From positions 1,116,001 through 1,180,000 of the forward strand of contig NZ_QBKQ01000001.1 of assembly GCF_003054225.1 (NCBI RefSeq): a stretch of 64,000 bases of DNA. Reading direction: 5' to 3'. The stretch's first letter is position 1, and each line of letters opens with the position of its first letter. Origin of the DNA: Christiangramia gaetbulicola. Its GTDB lineage: Bacteria; Bacteroidota; Bacteroidia; Flavobacteriales; Flavobacteriaceae. Below are positions 18,362 through 27,294 of the stretch, in pieces. Under the pieces are notes generated by a model. It saw nothing but the letters and a program-made list of their open reading frames with translations, had not been told where the DNA came from and ran no database searches. A program made the translations under genes and the position numbers.

Positions 18362-18907
18362 ATGCAGGTAGAAGAAACACCTTTAAAAGACTGTTTTCTT
18401 GTAAAACCGAACATATTTAAAGACCACCGTGGAATCTTTCTGGAGACCTATCACAGGAAGCGTTTTGCTGAACTTACCGGGATAGACACCGAGTTTGTTC
18501 AGGATAACCAATCGGTGTCTTCTTACGGCGTACTTCGGGGGATGCATTACCAAAAAGGTGAGTTTGCGCAAACCAAAATTGTAAGAGTGATCTATGGCAA
18601 AGTGCTGGACGTCGTGGTAGATCTCAGGCCAGATTCTCCGACATTTAAACAAACCTATTCTGCCATTCTGGATGATCAAAACCTTCATCAGTTATACGTT
18701 CCCAAAGGGTTTGGTCACGGATTTTTGACGCTTTCAGCGAAATCTGTTTTCGGATATAAATGTGATAATTACTATACACCAGGATCTGAGGGAGGTATTA
18801 TTTTTAACGACCCAGATCTTAATATAGACTGGGACTTTCCTTTTAAAGAAATGGTGCTTTCAGATAAGGATAGAGATCTTCCAACTTTTAAGGAGGTATT
18901 TGGATGA
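18362..18907 (+). CDS. rfbC: dTDP-4-dehydrorhamnose 3,5-epimerase
   Basis: Third enzyme of dTDP-L-rhamnose synthesis. The 181-residue cupin protein has the usual entry FLVKPNIFKDHRGIFLETYH and the active-site stretch LRGMHYQKGEFAQTK, in which His62 matches the catalytic histidine of RmlC; the NYYTPGSEGGI segment carries the catalytic tyrosine region. The stop overlaps the start of rfbD by four bases (ATGA), so the two are translationally coupled. rfbA and rfbB are not in the window. Confidence 0.95.
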   Translation: MQVEETPLKDCFLVKPNIFKDHRGIFLETYHRKRFAELTGIDTEFVQDNQSVSSYGVLRGMHYQKGEFAQTKIVRVIYGKVLDVVVDLRPDSPTFKQTYSAILDDQNLHQLYVPKGFGHGFLTLSAKSVFGYKCDNYYTPGSEGGIIFNDPDLNIDWDFPFKEMVLSDKDRDLPTFKEVFG

Positions 18908-19752
18908 AAACGATTCTAGTAACAGGAGCTAACGGCCAGTTGGGGCAATGTTTTCAAAAACAAAGTAAGAAATTCCCGAATTTCAGGTTTCTTTTCTGCT
19001 CTTCAAAAGAATTGGATATAAGCTCGAAGAAATCTATAACTGCCTTTTTTCAGGTACATAAAATCGATTTCTGCATCAATTGTGCGGCCTACACTAACGT
19101 AGAGCAAGCCGAAAATGAACAGGAAAAAGCATTTCTGATCAATGCGGATGGAGCAATGAATATAGCTGAAGCCTGTAAAGAATTTGGGGCAACTCTATTC
19201 CATTTTTCAACAGATTATGTTTTCAATGGTCAATCTCAAGAGCCATACAAAGAAACAGATGAGGTTGACCCTATTAATGTTTACGGTGCTTCCAAGATAA
19301 AAGGGGAGGAGTACATCCAAGAAACTCTGGGAGAATATTTTATTTTCAGAACTTCCTGGTTGTATTCAGAATTCGGGCATAATTTTTTCCGCACCATTCT
19401 AAGAAAGGCTGATGAAAAAGCTGAGCTGAATATTACTACCACACAACTAGGAACACCAACCAACGCAAACGATCTGGCAGATTATGTACTTTGTATTATA
19501 GCTGCAGGCTCTAAGAAATATGGCCTTTATCATTTTAGCAATGAAGGTAAAGCTACCTGGTATGATTTTGCCGTAGAGATCCTAAATTACTCCAAAAAAA
19601 TGGCTGAGGTTACTTTAAATAAGACCGGGTTCTTTAAAACTTTGGCGGAAAGACCTGAATATAGTGTACTTTCAAAGGAAAAGGCAATAAAGAATTTTGG
19701 ACCAATCAAGGACTGGAAAATAAGTCTTCATCAGCTAATTGATGAAAATTGA
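18904..19752 (+). CDS. rfbD: dTDP-4-dehydrorhamnose reductase
   Basis: Last step of dTDP-L-rhamnose synthesis, an NAD(P)H-dependent short-chain reductase. The protein is 282 residues, with the Rossmann motif GANGQLGQ at the N-terminus, the STDYVFNG segment and the YGASKIKGE motif carrying the Tyr and Lys of the active site. It overlaps rfbC by four bases. Only rfbC and rfbD are present here; the thymidylyltransferase and dehydratase must lie elsewhere for the pathway to be complete. A sugar-1-phosphate nucleotidyltransferase at 42 kb is of a different type. Confidence 0.95.
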   Translation: MKTILVTGANGQLGQCFQKQSKKFPNFRFLFCSSKELDISSKKSITAFFQVHKIDFCINCAAYTNVEQAENEQEKAFLINADGAMNIAEACKEFGATLFHFSTDYVFNGQSQEPYKETDEVDPINVYGASKIKGEEYIQETLGEYFIFRTSWLYSEFGHNFFRTILRKADEKAELNITTTQLGTPTNANDLADYVLCIIAAGSKKYGLYHFSNEGKATWYDFAVEILNYSKKMAEVTLNKTGFFKTLAERPEYSVLSKEKAIKNFGPIKDWKISLHQLIDEN

Positions 19753-19777
19753 CTAATTTTTGACCAAGTAAAAAATT

Positions 19778-20767
19778 ATGGCTAAAAGAATATTGATCAC
19801 CGGTGCAGCCGGATTTTTAGGTTCTCACCTTTGCGACCGATTTATCAAAGAGGGTTTCGAAGTAATTGGGATGGATAATCTTATTACCGGAGATCTCAGG
19901 AACATCGAGCATTTGATGAAAAACAAGAATTTTGAATTTCATCATCACGATATTACTAAGTTCGTGCATGTTGCCGGTGACCTGGATTATATACTGCATT
20001 TTGCTTCCCCGGCCAGCCCTATAGATTATCTTAAGATCCCTATTCAAACACTGAAGGTGGGGTCTGTTGGGACTATGCATTGCTTGGGACTGGCGAAGGA
20101 GAAGAATGCCAGAATCCTTATTGCATCTACTTCTGAAGTGTATGGAGATCCCCTGGTTCATCCTCAAAATGAAGAATATTACGGCAATGTAAACGCCATA
20201 GGCCCACGCGGAGTATACGATGAAGCCAAGCGTTTCCAGGAATCAATTACCATGGCCTATCATAGATTTCACGGTTTAGAGACCAGGATCGCCAGGATAT
20301 TCAACACTTATGGCCCCAGAATGAGGCTGAATGACGGTCGTGTAATTCCCGCTTTTATTGGTCAGGCATTGAGAGGAGAAGACCTAACGGTTTTCGGGGA
20401 CGGTTCACAGACCAGGTCTTTCTGTTATGTAGACGACCAGGTAGAAGGTATCTACAGGCTGCTTTTAAGTGATTATTCTGAACCGGTAAATATTGGTAAC
20501 CCCAATGAAATAAGCATTCTTGATTTCGCAGATGAGATCATCAAGCTTACGGGTACAGATCAAAGAATCGTTTATAAGGAACTTCCGCAAGACGATCCGT
20601 TACAGAGAAAGCCCGATATCACCAGGGCCAGGGAGATCCTTGGCTGGGAACCAAAAGTGAGCAGGGCAGAGGGAATGAAGATCACTTACGACTATTTCAA
20701 AAGTCTTAGCCAGGAAGAATTACAGAAAAGAGAACATAAAGACTTTTCAGAACACATCAGGAGATAG
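19778..20767 (+). CDS. UDP-glucuronate decarboxylase (UDP-xylose synthase)
   Basis: NAD-dependent extended short-chain dehydrogenase/reductase that turns UDP-glucuronate into UDP-xylose. It is 329 residues and has the Rossmann motif [11 protein letters not shown], the strongly family-specific segments [11 protein letters not shown] and [14 protein letters not shown] (Tyr and Lys of YxxxK) and [14 protein letters not shown]. These separate it from the related 4,6-dehydratases and epimerases. It follows rfbD by 25 bases and precedes a GT2, pointing to a surface polysaccharide or LPS with xylose or a xylose-derived residue. Confidence in the reaction is high from the motifs. Confidence 0.92.
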   Translation: MAKRILITGAAGFLGSHLCDRFIKEGFEVIGMDNLITGDLRNIEHLMKNKNFEFHHHDITKFVHVAGDLDYILHFASPASPIDYLKIPIQTLKVGSVGTMHCLGLAKEKNARILIASTSEVYGDPLVHPQNEEYYGNVNAIGPRGVYDEAKRFQESITMAYHRFHGLETRIARIFNTYGPRMRLNDGRVIPAFIGQALRGEDLTVFGDGSQTRSFCYVDDQVEGIYRLLLSDYSEPVNIGNPNEISILDFADEIIKLTGTDQRIVYKELPQDDPLQRKPDITRAREILGWEPKVSRAEGMKITYDYFKSLSQEELQKREHKDFSEHIRR

Positions 20768-20769
20768 TC

Positions 20770-21555
20770 ATGGAGCTTAACAGAATGGTTTCAGTCATCA
20801 TGCCCGCCTACAATGCCGAGGCCTTTATTGCTGATTCCATCCAGTCGGTCATAGCTCAAACATATCCAAACTGGGAACTTCTGGTGATCGATGATGCTTC
20901 TTCAGATAAGACGAAAGAAATAGTAAAGGGATTTTCTGAAAAAGATAAGAGGATTAAACTCTTGGGAAATGATTCTAACCTGGGAACCCATCATAGCCGT
21001 AATAAAGGAATTAAAGCCGCTCAGGGAGATCTTATAGCTTTTCTGGATGCAGATGACCAATGGAAGCCCTGGAAGCTTTATAGGCAAGTGAAAATCCTTC
21101 AGGAGGAAAGAATCGCAGCATGTTTTTCCAGCTATGAACTCATTTCGGAAAATGGCGACCCATTGCATAAAAAGATCGAAGCCCTGCCGAGACTTTCCTA
21201 TGAGAAATTATTGAAGGCTAATTATGTGGGTAACCTTACCGGAATTTACGATGCACAAAAGATCGGGAAGATCTATTGTCCTGAAATTTCTAAAAGACAG
21301 GACTGGGCTTTATGGCTGAAAGTGATCGAGAAAGGTGGTCCCATGACAGGAATAGAGGAATCGCTGGCCATTTACCGTGTGCGTAAAAATTCGATTTCAA
21401 GAAATAAACTAGAGATGCTGAAGTACAATTTCAGGATCTACCACGAAGTCCTTGGATACAGCTATTTCAGCAGCCTTTCTAAAATGCTGGTGTTTTTAAA
21501 CGAACAGTTTTTTGTGAAGTCCAGGCAAACCAAGATTATTGCAACTGAGAAGTAA
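20770..21555 (+). CDS. Glycosyltransferase family 2
   Basis: Predicted inverting glycosyltransferase, 261 residues, GT-A fold. It starts VSVIMPAYNAEAFI, has the nucleotide-sugar acidic residues in IDDASSDKT and the DxD-like metal motif AFLDADDQW near residue 97. It has no clear membrane helix, so it works at the inner face of the membrane. It begins two bases after the UDP-xylose synthase gene and is the last gene of the rfbC-rfbD-uxs-GT2 run. Its 3' end overlaps the convergent CapK-like gene by 20 bases. Acceptor and donor unknown. Confidence 0.88.
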   Translation: MELNRMVSVIMPAYNAEAFIADSIQSVIAQTYPNWELLVIDDASSDKTKEIVKGFSEKDKRIKLLGNDSNLGTHHSRNKGIKAAQGDLIAFLDADDQWKPWKLYRQVKILQEERIAACFSSYELISENGDPLHKKIEALPRLSYEKLLKANYVGNLTGIYDAQKIGKIYCPEISKRQDWALWLKVIEKGGPMTGIEESLAIYRVRKNSISRNKLEMLKYNFRIYHEVLGYSYFSSLSKMLVFLNEQFFVKSRQTKIIATEK

Positions 21556-22846
21556 ATTGTTTTAATTTCCCGCTTTGGCTTCGCTTAAGAATATCTTTTC
21601 TTTCGAAACCTATCTTTAAATTCTCTCCCACGTAAATGCCTACGGCATCCAGAATTTTGCTTTTTTGATCTGAGGTAAGCTCATGCTCGCTGACATATTC
21701 GATCTGGAATTCATCAATTTCAGTCTGAATGATTACGAACTCTTTGATATTCCCGTTGTCTTCAATTATGGTTTTGGTAACGTAGTAAAACGTTAGCCCC
21801 GGTACTACTTTCCCATCGGGAAGCCTGGCGATATCATTGGTTCTACCTATAAGCTTTTCAAGAATAGGCTTTTTAAGCGTACTTTTTTTAGAAAGAGAAC
21901 CAATATCCCCAATATCATAGCGAATCATGGGATGCGCTTTATTATAAAGCGAGGTGATCACTACACGACCCTCTTCCCCATAGGGCAGAATATTGTCATT
22001 TTCGTCCAGGATCTCGATATAAAGGTCTTCAGAGTTAACGATCCAGTGATTTTCGGCGTCCTCAAAGGCGATCAGGCCTACCTCGCTGGCACCGTATTCA
22101 TTAATTACCGGCACCCCCAAGGCAGCTTCAATAAGTTGTTTGTCCTTTTCAAAAAGCCTTTCAGAAGTAACTATACAAATATTGAGGCTGGGACAGAGTT
22201 CTTTTAGAACAATGCCTTTATCTTTCAGAAACCGTGCAAAAAGGACGATGGCGCTGGTATATCCGTTCAAATAATTAAAATCTGATTTTTTAAAGCGTTC
22301 CAGGAAGATCTCCATTTTCTGCTCGCTGAGGTCGAAAATATTGAAACGGCGTCTAAGGCTTATTCTGTCTTTAAGTCTCTCCTGAATATTCCCGTAAAAA
22401 TCCAGCGGAATGCCATAAAAACGGGCTTGTAGAGACTTATTGAGGTCTATGTCGTACCAGCTGTACCTGTCCTGAAAACCTGCCCAGCTAAGCGCATGTG
22501 CAAACCTGTTCTTGGCGAAAATAAATGGATGCCCGCTGCTGCCAGAAGTCTTCCCAATATAGGCCGTTTTGGTATTATAAGTAGAACTCAGCCTTTCTTT
22601 TAAAGGATGCTGAAGATCTGCTTTTTTCATGATGGGCACATGTTTCCAGTCATCGAAACCTTCCCAGTTGAAAAATTCACGATAGAAATTATTATGCTGT
22701 ATATGATAATCGATGATGGCATTGCGCCGTTTTCTCTGGAATTCGGCATAGTGTTCCTCTGGAATATTCTGAATCTTTTCCAGGGTACTTTGCGCCCTTT
22801 TGATCGGGAATTTATTTAGTTGCAACGAAAGTTTAAACCAATCCAA
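21536..22846 (-). CDS. CapK-like / phenylacetate-CoA ligase family protein
   Basis: Adenylate-forming enzyme of 436 residues related to phenylacetate--CoA ligase and the capsule protein CapK. Motifs are [12 protein letters not shown] (P-loop of the family), [13 protein letters not shown] and the hinge [12 protein letters not shown]. CapK-type members lie in polysaccharide clusters and probably activate an acyl or amino-acid group for decorating glycans. The start is a TTG at 22846, as no ATG is available. It is convergent with the GT2 gene, overlapping it by 20 bases with no terminator, and divergent from purD. Confidence 0.85.
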   Translation of the reverse strand: MDWFKLSLQLNKFPIKRAQSTLEKIQNIPEEHYAEFQRKRRNAIIDYHIQHNNFYREFFNWEGFDDWKHVPIMKKADLQHPLKERLSSTYNTKTAYIGKTSGSSGHPFIFAKNRFAHALSWAGFQDRYSWYDIDLNKSLQARFYGIPLDFYGNIQERLKDRISLRRRFNIFDLSEQKMEIFLERFKKSDFNYLNGYTSAIVLFARFLKDKGIVLKELCPSLNICIVTSERLFEKDKQLIEAALGVPVINEYGASEVGLIAFEDAENHWIVNSEDLYIEILDENDNILPYGEEGRVVITSLYNKAHPMIRYDIGDIGSLSKKSTLKKPILEKLIGRTNDIARLPDGKVVPGLTFYYVTKTIIEDNGNIKEFVIIQTEIDEFQIEYVSEHELTSDQKSKILDAVGIYVGENLKIGFERKDILKRSQSGKLKQFTSQLQ

Positions 22847-22898
22847 GGGCAGAGAAGCTTTTTTAACGATTTTATTCGTGCTTCAATTTACAAACAAT

Positions 22899-22906
22899 TA
22901 TTTTTG
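22899..22906 (+). promoter_or_regulatory. Probable -7 box for purD
   Basis: TATTTTTG fits TAnnTTTG, 24 bases before the ATG at 22931; the triplet at the -33 spacing is GTG, a two-of-three match. It supports the ATG over a TTG that opens the same frame at 22820 inside the CapK-like gene. Confidence 0.5.
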
Positions 22907-22930
22907 AAGCAATATTTAAAACCACAACTA

Positions 22931-24202
22931 ATGAATATTCTTATCCTTGGCTCTGGTGGCCGTGAACATACTTTTGCCTATAAGATTTCGCAAAGCAATA
23001 AATGCAGTAAACTCTATGTTGCTCCGGGTAATGCGGGTACAGCGCAGATCGCTGAAAACCTTCAGCTTAATCCTATAGATTTTGCTGCGGTGGCCAATAC
23101 TGCCATAGAAAAGGATATAGATATGATCGTGGTTGGACCGGAAGATCCTTTGGTTAAGGGAATCGTAGATTTCTTCGCCAAAGATGAAAGGCTTAAGGAT
23201 ATACAGATCATTGGGCCATCAAGCCGCGGAGCTTTACTTGAAGGAAGTAAGGAAAGAGCGAAAGAATTCATGGCAATGCATAAAATACCTACTGCAGCTT
23301 ATGAAAGTTTCAGTTTTGAAAGCCTGGATGCCGGAAAGAACTTTTTAGAAACCCTGAAGCCGCCATATGTTTTAAAAGCAGATGGACTTGCCGCAGGGAA
23401 AGGTGTTTTGATCATAGATGACCTTGATGAGGCCAAAAAGGAGCTTGAGAATATGTTGTCTGGAAAATTTGGTGCTGCCAGCGAAAAAGTGGTGATCGAA
23501 GAATTTCTGGACGGTATAGAATTAAGTGTGTTTGTGCTTACAGATGGTAAAAACTACAAGATCCTGCCAACGGCGAAAGATTATAAAAGGATCGGTGAAG
23601 GAGATACAGGATTGAATACCGGTGGGATGGGAGCTGTTTCCCCGGTTCCTTTTGCTGATGATACCCTGATGCAAAAAATCGAAGATCGCATTGTAAAACC
23701 TACTGTTAATGGCCTTCAGGAGGAAGAAATAGATTATAAGGGATTTGTATTCATTGGGCTTATTAAAGTAAATAATGAGCCTTATGTGATCGAATATAAT
23801 GTGAGAATGGGTGATCCTGAAACAGAGGTTGTGCTTCCAAGAATAAAAACAGACCTGGTAGAATTACTGGAAAAGACCTGGAGCGGAGAGCTTGATAAAA
23901 TAGATCTGGAGATCGACGAAAGATCTGCTACTACAGTGATGCTGGTTTCAGGAGGATATCCGGAATCTTATCAAAAAGGAAAAGAAATTAGTGGATTAGA
24001 CCAAATCGAAGATTCGATCGTTTTCCATGCTGGAACAAGGAATGAAGAAGGGAAGATATTAACTAGTGGAGGGCGTGTGATCGCTTTAACTTCCTTTGGA
24101 GAAGATTACAAACAGGCACTAAAAAAATCTTACCAAAGTGCAGGCATGCTGCAATTTGATAAGATGTATTTTAGAAAAGATATAGGTTTCGATCTAACCT
24201 AG
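22931..24202 (+). CDS. purD: Phosphoribosylamine--glycine ligase
   Basis: Second step of purine synthesis: joins glycine to phosphoribosylamine with ATP. From the ATG at 22931 it is 423 residues, the family length; a longer frame back to TTG 22820 would overlap the CapK-like gene and is rejected. It opens [13 protein letters not shown], has [11 protein letters not shown] and the ATP-grasp stretch [10 protein letters not shown], and [11 protein letters not shown]-type residues (here [11 protein letters not shown]). The stop overlaps the small membrane protein on the opposite strand by nine bases. Confidence 0.97.
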   Translation: MNILILGSGGREHTFAYKISQSNKCSKLYVAPGNAGTAQIAENLQLNPIDFAAVANTAIEKDIDMIVVGPEDPLVKGIVDFFAKDERLKDIQIIGPSSRGALLEGSKERAKEFMAMHKIPTAAYESFSFESLDAGKNFLETLKPPYVLKADGLAAGKGVLIIDDLDEAKKELENMLSGKFGAASEKVVIEEFLDGIELSVFVLTDGKNYKILPTAKDYKRIGEGDTGLNTGGMGAVSPVPFADDTLMQKIEDRIVKPTVNGLQEEEIDYKGFVFIGLIKVNNEPYVIEYNVRMGDPETEVVLPRIKTDLVELLEKTWSGELDKIDLEIDERSATTVMLVSGGYPESYQKGKEISGLDQIEDSIVFHAGTRNEEGKILTSGGRVIALTSFGEDYKQALKKSYQSAGMLQFDKMYFRKDIGFDLT

Positions 24203-24424
24203 GAAAGAGTGAGAAGTAGATTCTCTGTTTTCCTCGTTTCTATCGTTGAATTTCTTTAATTGCTTCATCCAGTAAAGGAAAGCAACAAAACCAATAAGCA
24301 TGAAGCCCCAGTTAAGGATATTCGCTAGAAACCATGAATCTAACTCAAGTGCTCTTAAAGCATCAAGAGGATAAAAAAGTATATTTTCAAAAAACCACTG
24401 TATCGCCTCAAAAAAATCTTTCAT
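24194..24424 (-). CDS. Small membrane protein, DUF6341-like
   Basis: A 76-residue protein with one clear membrane helix (about 43-61, [19 protein letters not shown]) and a charged tail. I match it to the small family DUF6341 from Flavobacteriia. The real start is the ATG at 24424; a longer frame back to 24520 would run into the coding region of the divergent DUF6427 gene. Its 3' end overlaps purD by nine bases. Function unknown. The same trio, purD with this small protein and a DUF6427 membrane protein, is one I associate with several Flavobacteriia. Confidence 0.68.
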   Translation of the reverse strand: MKDFFEAIQWFFENILFYPLDALRALELDSWFLANILNWGFMLIGFVAFLYWMKQLKKFNDRNEENRESTSHSFLG

Positions 24425-24447
24425 TGTCTGAACTTTATTTGTGAGTA

Positions 24448-24455
24448 CAAAAATA
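24448..24455 (-). promoter_or_regulatory. Possible -7 box for the DUF6341-like gene
   Basis: On the minus strand TATTTTTG, a full match to TAnnTTTG, 23 bases before the ATG at 24424, inside the 43-base gap shared with the divergent DUF6427 gene. Confidence 0.4.
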
Positions 24456-24467
24456 TAAAAAACCCTA

Positions 24468-25391
24468 ATGCTAACAAGCTTTTTTAGCAAATCCAAACCT
24501 TTTAACCTTGCCGTCATCATTCTGTTGATGAGTCTTTTCTACATAGGTGCTAGTTTTACTGATTGGGACAACGGTTTTGACTGGCTGGAATTTTTTGAAA
24601 AAATAGGAGTACTACTTCTACTGGTTTTGAGCCTTCTGGTACTCAACTTTATTGCTAAAAAGAATGAGCTAACCAAGCGGAGTGCTTATAAAACGTTGCT
24701 TTTCGCGATATTCTCGATATCCTTTTTCAACCTTTTACGTAATGAATCCATCATTATTTCCAACTTATGTGTGCTGTTTGGGTTAAGACGAATTATTAGC
24801 CTGAAATCATATATTTCTGTTCAGAAAAAGATATTTGACGCTACTTTCTGGATATGTATTGCCACGCTTTATCATTTCTGGTCGGTGTTATTTCTTGCTT
24901 TGGTGTTTTTCGCGATTCTAAATTTCGCTTCTTCATTCAAGAACTGGTTAATACCTTTTGTTGCCTTTTTTGCCGTGGCATCGCTCACTATTTGCTTCCA
25001 TTTACTGGCCTATGATGAGTTTTACCTGTTTGCCGACTGGTACCAACCAATTAATCTGGACTTTTCGAAGTATGGTGATCTTAAAATGCTGATTCCTTTG
25101 AGTATTTTCCTGGGATTGCTCATCTGGACCCTTTTCCAGTATTTCGCAGCGATTCAAAAAGCCAGTATTACCAGAAGACCGGTACTGAGTATGATCCTTT
25201 TCAGCCTGGCGACCTCGGTGGCGGTAGCGATATTTTCGCCTACCAAGAACGGGAGTGAGCTTATCTTCTTTTTTGTTCCATTAAGCATAATCGCTTCAAA
25301 TTATTTTGATGATAAAAAAGATAAGATCTTCAAGGAGATCATTCTCGTGACACTTTTATTGGTGCCGTTCATTGTGGCTTTTTTTGTTTAG
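24468..25391 (+). CDS. Multi-pass membrane protein, DUF6427-like
   Basis: Very hydrophobic protein of 307 residues with about eight to ten membrane helices from residue 14 to the C-terminus. It begins MLTSFFSKSKPFNLAV, an opening I associate with DUF6427 in Flavobacteriia. It carries a charged loop after the second helix (LIAKKNELTKRS-like) and ends IVAFFV. No enzymatic motif is visible; overall shape recalls membrane proteins of glycan assembly, but that is inference only. Divergent from the DUF6341-like gene with 43 bases between the starts. Confidence 0.68.
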   Translation: MLTSFFSKSKPFNLAVIILLMSLFYIGASFTDWDNGFDWLEFFEKIGVLLLLVLSLLVLNFIAKKNELTKRSAYKTLLFAIFSISFFNLLRNESIIISNLCVLFGLRRIISLKSYISVQKKIFDATFWICIATLYHFWSVLFLALVFFAILNFASSFKNWLIPFVAFFAVASLTICFHLLAYDEFYLFADWYQPINLDFSKYGDLKMLIPLSIFLGLLIWTLFQYFAAIQKASITRRPVLSMILFSLATSVAVAIFSPTKNGSELIFFFVPLSIIASNYFDDKKDKIFKEIILVTLLLVPFIVAFFV

Positions 25392-25417
25392 AACCGAATG
25401 TTTAAGCTTGCCTTAAG

Positions 25418-25446
25418 CCTTACTCTTTTTAAAAATAATATCTTTG
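25418..25446 (+). promoter_or_regulatory. Promoter of the DUF4254-GT9 pair
   Basis: TTG at 25418-25420, an 18-base spacer and TATCTTTG at 25439-25446: a complete Bacteroidota-type promoter. It leaves a leader of about 60 bases before the ATG at 25512. Confidence 0.65.
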
Positions 25447-25511
25447 CAAAGGCTTTTATTATGGATTAAAGCCGCTTGGAATTAAAATAGAACCAGAAGA
25501 AATTATACAAT

Positions 25512-26120
25512 ATGTTTTCAGATAAGGCCAACACGATTTTTAGAGAAGTAATCAAGAAATATCACGAAATAGACAGCGTAGACCAGGAATTCAAAAATCC
25601 TTATGATGCTGAACAAAACCTGATAGAACACCTTCTTTACAGAAAATGTTGGATAGATACCGTGCAATGGCATTATGAAGATATCATCAGGGATCAGAAT
25701 ATAGATCCGGTTGAAGCTCTGGAATTAAAAAGGAAGATCGACGCTTCTAACCAGGACCGTACAGATACTGTTGAATACATAGACAGCTACTTTTTGGAAA
25801 AATATAAGGATGTACAGCCAAATACAGATGCTACCATAAATTCTGAAAGCCCGGCATGGGCCATAGACAGACTTTCAATTCTTGCTTTGAAGATCTATCA
25901 TATGAATGAAGAAGCGAACCGTGAAGACGCTTCACAGGAGCATCAAATGAAATGTAAAGCAAAGCTGGATGTACTTTTAGAGCAAAGAGTAGACCTTTCT
26001 ACAGCCATTAATCAGTTGCTTGAAGATATCGCCAATGGCGAGAAATATATGAAGGTTTACAAGCAAATGAAGATGTATAATGATGATGAGTTAAACCCGG
26101 TTCTACGAGGCAATAAGTAA
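25512..26120 (+). CDS. DUF4254 protein
   Basis: Soluble, mostly helical protein of 202 residues without signal or membrane helix, matching the Bacteroidota family DUF4254. A conserved stretch is EQNLIEHLLYRKCWIDTVQWHYEDIIRD, rich in aromatic and acidic residues. Function unknown. The next gene, a heptosyltransferase-like GT9, starts four bases after its stop, and I recall this pairing in related genomes, so a role with LPS core assembly is likely by context only. Preceded by a full promoter. Confidence 0.78.
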   Translation: MFSDKANTIFREVIKKYHEIDSVDQEFKNPYDAEQNLIEHLLYRKCWIDTVQWHYEDIIRDQNIDPVEALELKRKIDASNQDRTDTVEYIDSYFLEKYKDVQPNTDATINSESPAWAIDRLSILALKIYHMNEEANREDASQEHQMKCKAKLDVLLEQRVDLSTAINQLLEDIANGEKYMKVYKQMKMYNDDELNPVLRGNK

Positions 26121-26124
26121 TTTT

Positions 26125-27189
26125 ATGGACCAAGACCGCAATTCCTTGTCTGCAAATAAAGGAAAGAGCACACATATCCTGGTAATTCGCTTTTCTGCAA
26201 TGGGCGATATTGCCATGATCGTTCCTGTTCTCAGCGTACTGGTAAAGAAATATCCGGAGCTTACCATCACCGTACTTACCAGGCAATTCTTTGCTCCACT
26301 TTTTAGTCATTTGCCTAATGTTAGGATCTATGAAGCAGATCTTAAGGGCGTGCATGATGGTGTTCTGGGATTAGGGACACTGGCCAGAGAGCTAAGGGAA
26401 GAGGAAATAGATGCGGTGGCAGATCTTCATGATGTGCTTAGAACAAATGTCTTGAGATCCCTGTTTTATTTCTACGGAATACCTTTTAAACAGATCGATA
26501 AAGGACGTTCAGAAAAGAATGCGTTGGCTAGTAATAAGAAAGGCTTTCGCCAGTTAAAATCCACCCATCAAAGGTATGCAGATGTGTTTGCAGACCTTGG
26601 TTTCCCAATAGACCTTTCAGAATATACCCCGCCTCAAAGACGGGAATTGTTACCTAAGGTCTATGACCTTATTGGGAAGCAATCAAAAAAATGGCTTGGA
26701 ATTGCACCTTTCGCCCAGCATGATTCCAAATGTTACCCGACGGACCTGATGGAAGAAGTGATCTCTGATCTTTCTTCTAAAGGAAATATCAAACTAATTA
26801 TGTTTGGTGGCGGAGAGTCAGAAAGAGAACAATTGGAAGAATGGGAGCAAAAATTCGATAATTGCATAAGTGTCGTGGGCAAACTTAGTTTTGCTGAAGA
26901 ATTAAGTCTTATTTCCAATCTTGACGCCATGCTTTCTATGGATAGTGGAAACGCGCACCTGGCGGCTATATTTGGAATCCCGGTAATAAGTATCTGGGGA
27001 GTTACCCATCCTTTTGTAGGTTTCAAGGCGTTTAATCAGCCCATAGAGAACTGTATACTTCCCGACCTGGAAAAATATCCTAAGATACCGACTTCGGTTT
27101 ATGGAAATAAGGTTCCGGATGGTTATGAAGATGTGATGCGCAGCATTCCGCCAGAAAAAGTTGTTCAAAAGGTTCTGGAAAACCTATAA
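26125..27189 (+). CDS. Glycosyltransferase family 9, heptosyltransferase-like
   Basis: GT-B enzyme of 354 residues in the ADP-heptose:LPS heptosyltransferase family, acting at the inner face of the membrane on LPS core. The N-terminal domain starts LVIRFSAMGDIAMIVPVLSVL, and the C-terminal donor-binding part has MFGGGESERE and the SMDSGNAHLAAIFGIPVISIWG signature (written in two parts: SMDSGNAHLAA, then IFGIPVISIWG). Start ATG 26125, four bases after DUF4254. A strong terminator follows. The exact sugar cannot be told; Bacteroidota LPS often lacks heptose, so another donor is possible. Confidence 0.86.
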   Translation: MDQDRNSLSANKGKSTHILVIRFSAMGDIAMIVPVLSVLVKKYPELTITVLTRQFFAPLFSHLPNVRIYEADLKGVHDGVLGLGTLARELREEEIDAVADLHDVLRTNVLRSLFYFYGIPFKQIDKGRSEKNALASNKKGFRQLKSTHQRYADVFADLGFPIDLSEYTPPQRRELLPKVYDLIGKQSKKWLGIAPFAQHDSKCYPTDLMEEVISDLSSKGNIKLIMFGGGESEREQLEEWEQKFDNCISVVGKLSFAEELSLISNLDAMLSMDSGNAHLAAIFGIPVISIWGVTHPFVGFKAFNQPIENCILPDLEKYPKIPTSVYGNKVPDGYEDVMRSIPPEKVVQKVLENL

Positions 27190-27248
27190 TTTACCACCAT
27201 CTAAAACCGGTTTGAACTATTTTACAAGTTCTTATTGAAGAAAAAAGG

Positions 27249-27292
27249 AATCCTGAAGCTTTGGGCTATTATCAAAGCTTCAGGATTTTTTT
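27249..27292. terminator. Terminator between the GT9 and PaaE-like genes
   Basis: A perfect 15-base-pair stem, AATCCTGAAGCTTTG with its complement at 27273-27287, loop of nine bases and a T-tract; upstream A-run also gives a U-tract on the other strand. The flanking genes converge here. Confidence 0.92.
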
Positions 27293-27294
27293 AT

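Noticed and set aside
22820-22930. 37 extra N-terminal residues for purD
   Set aside because: They overlap the divergent CapK-like gene, and the ATG at 22931 starts exactly at the conserved [13 protein letters not shown].
24425-24520. Longer start for the DUF6341-like small protein
   Set aside because: It would read through the start of the DUF6427 gene on the other strand; the ATG at 24424 fits and has a -7 box.
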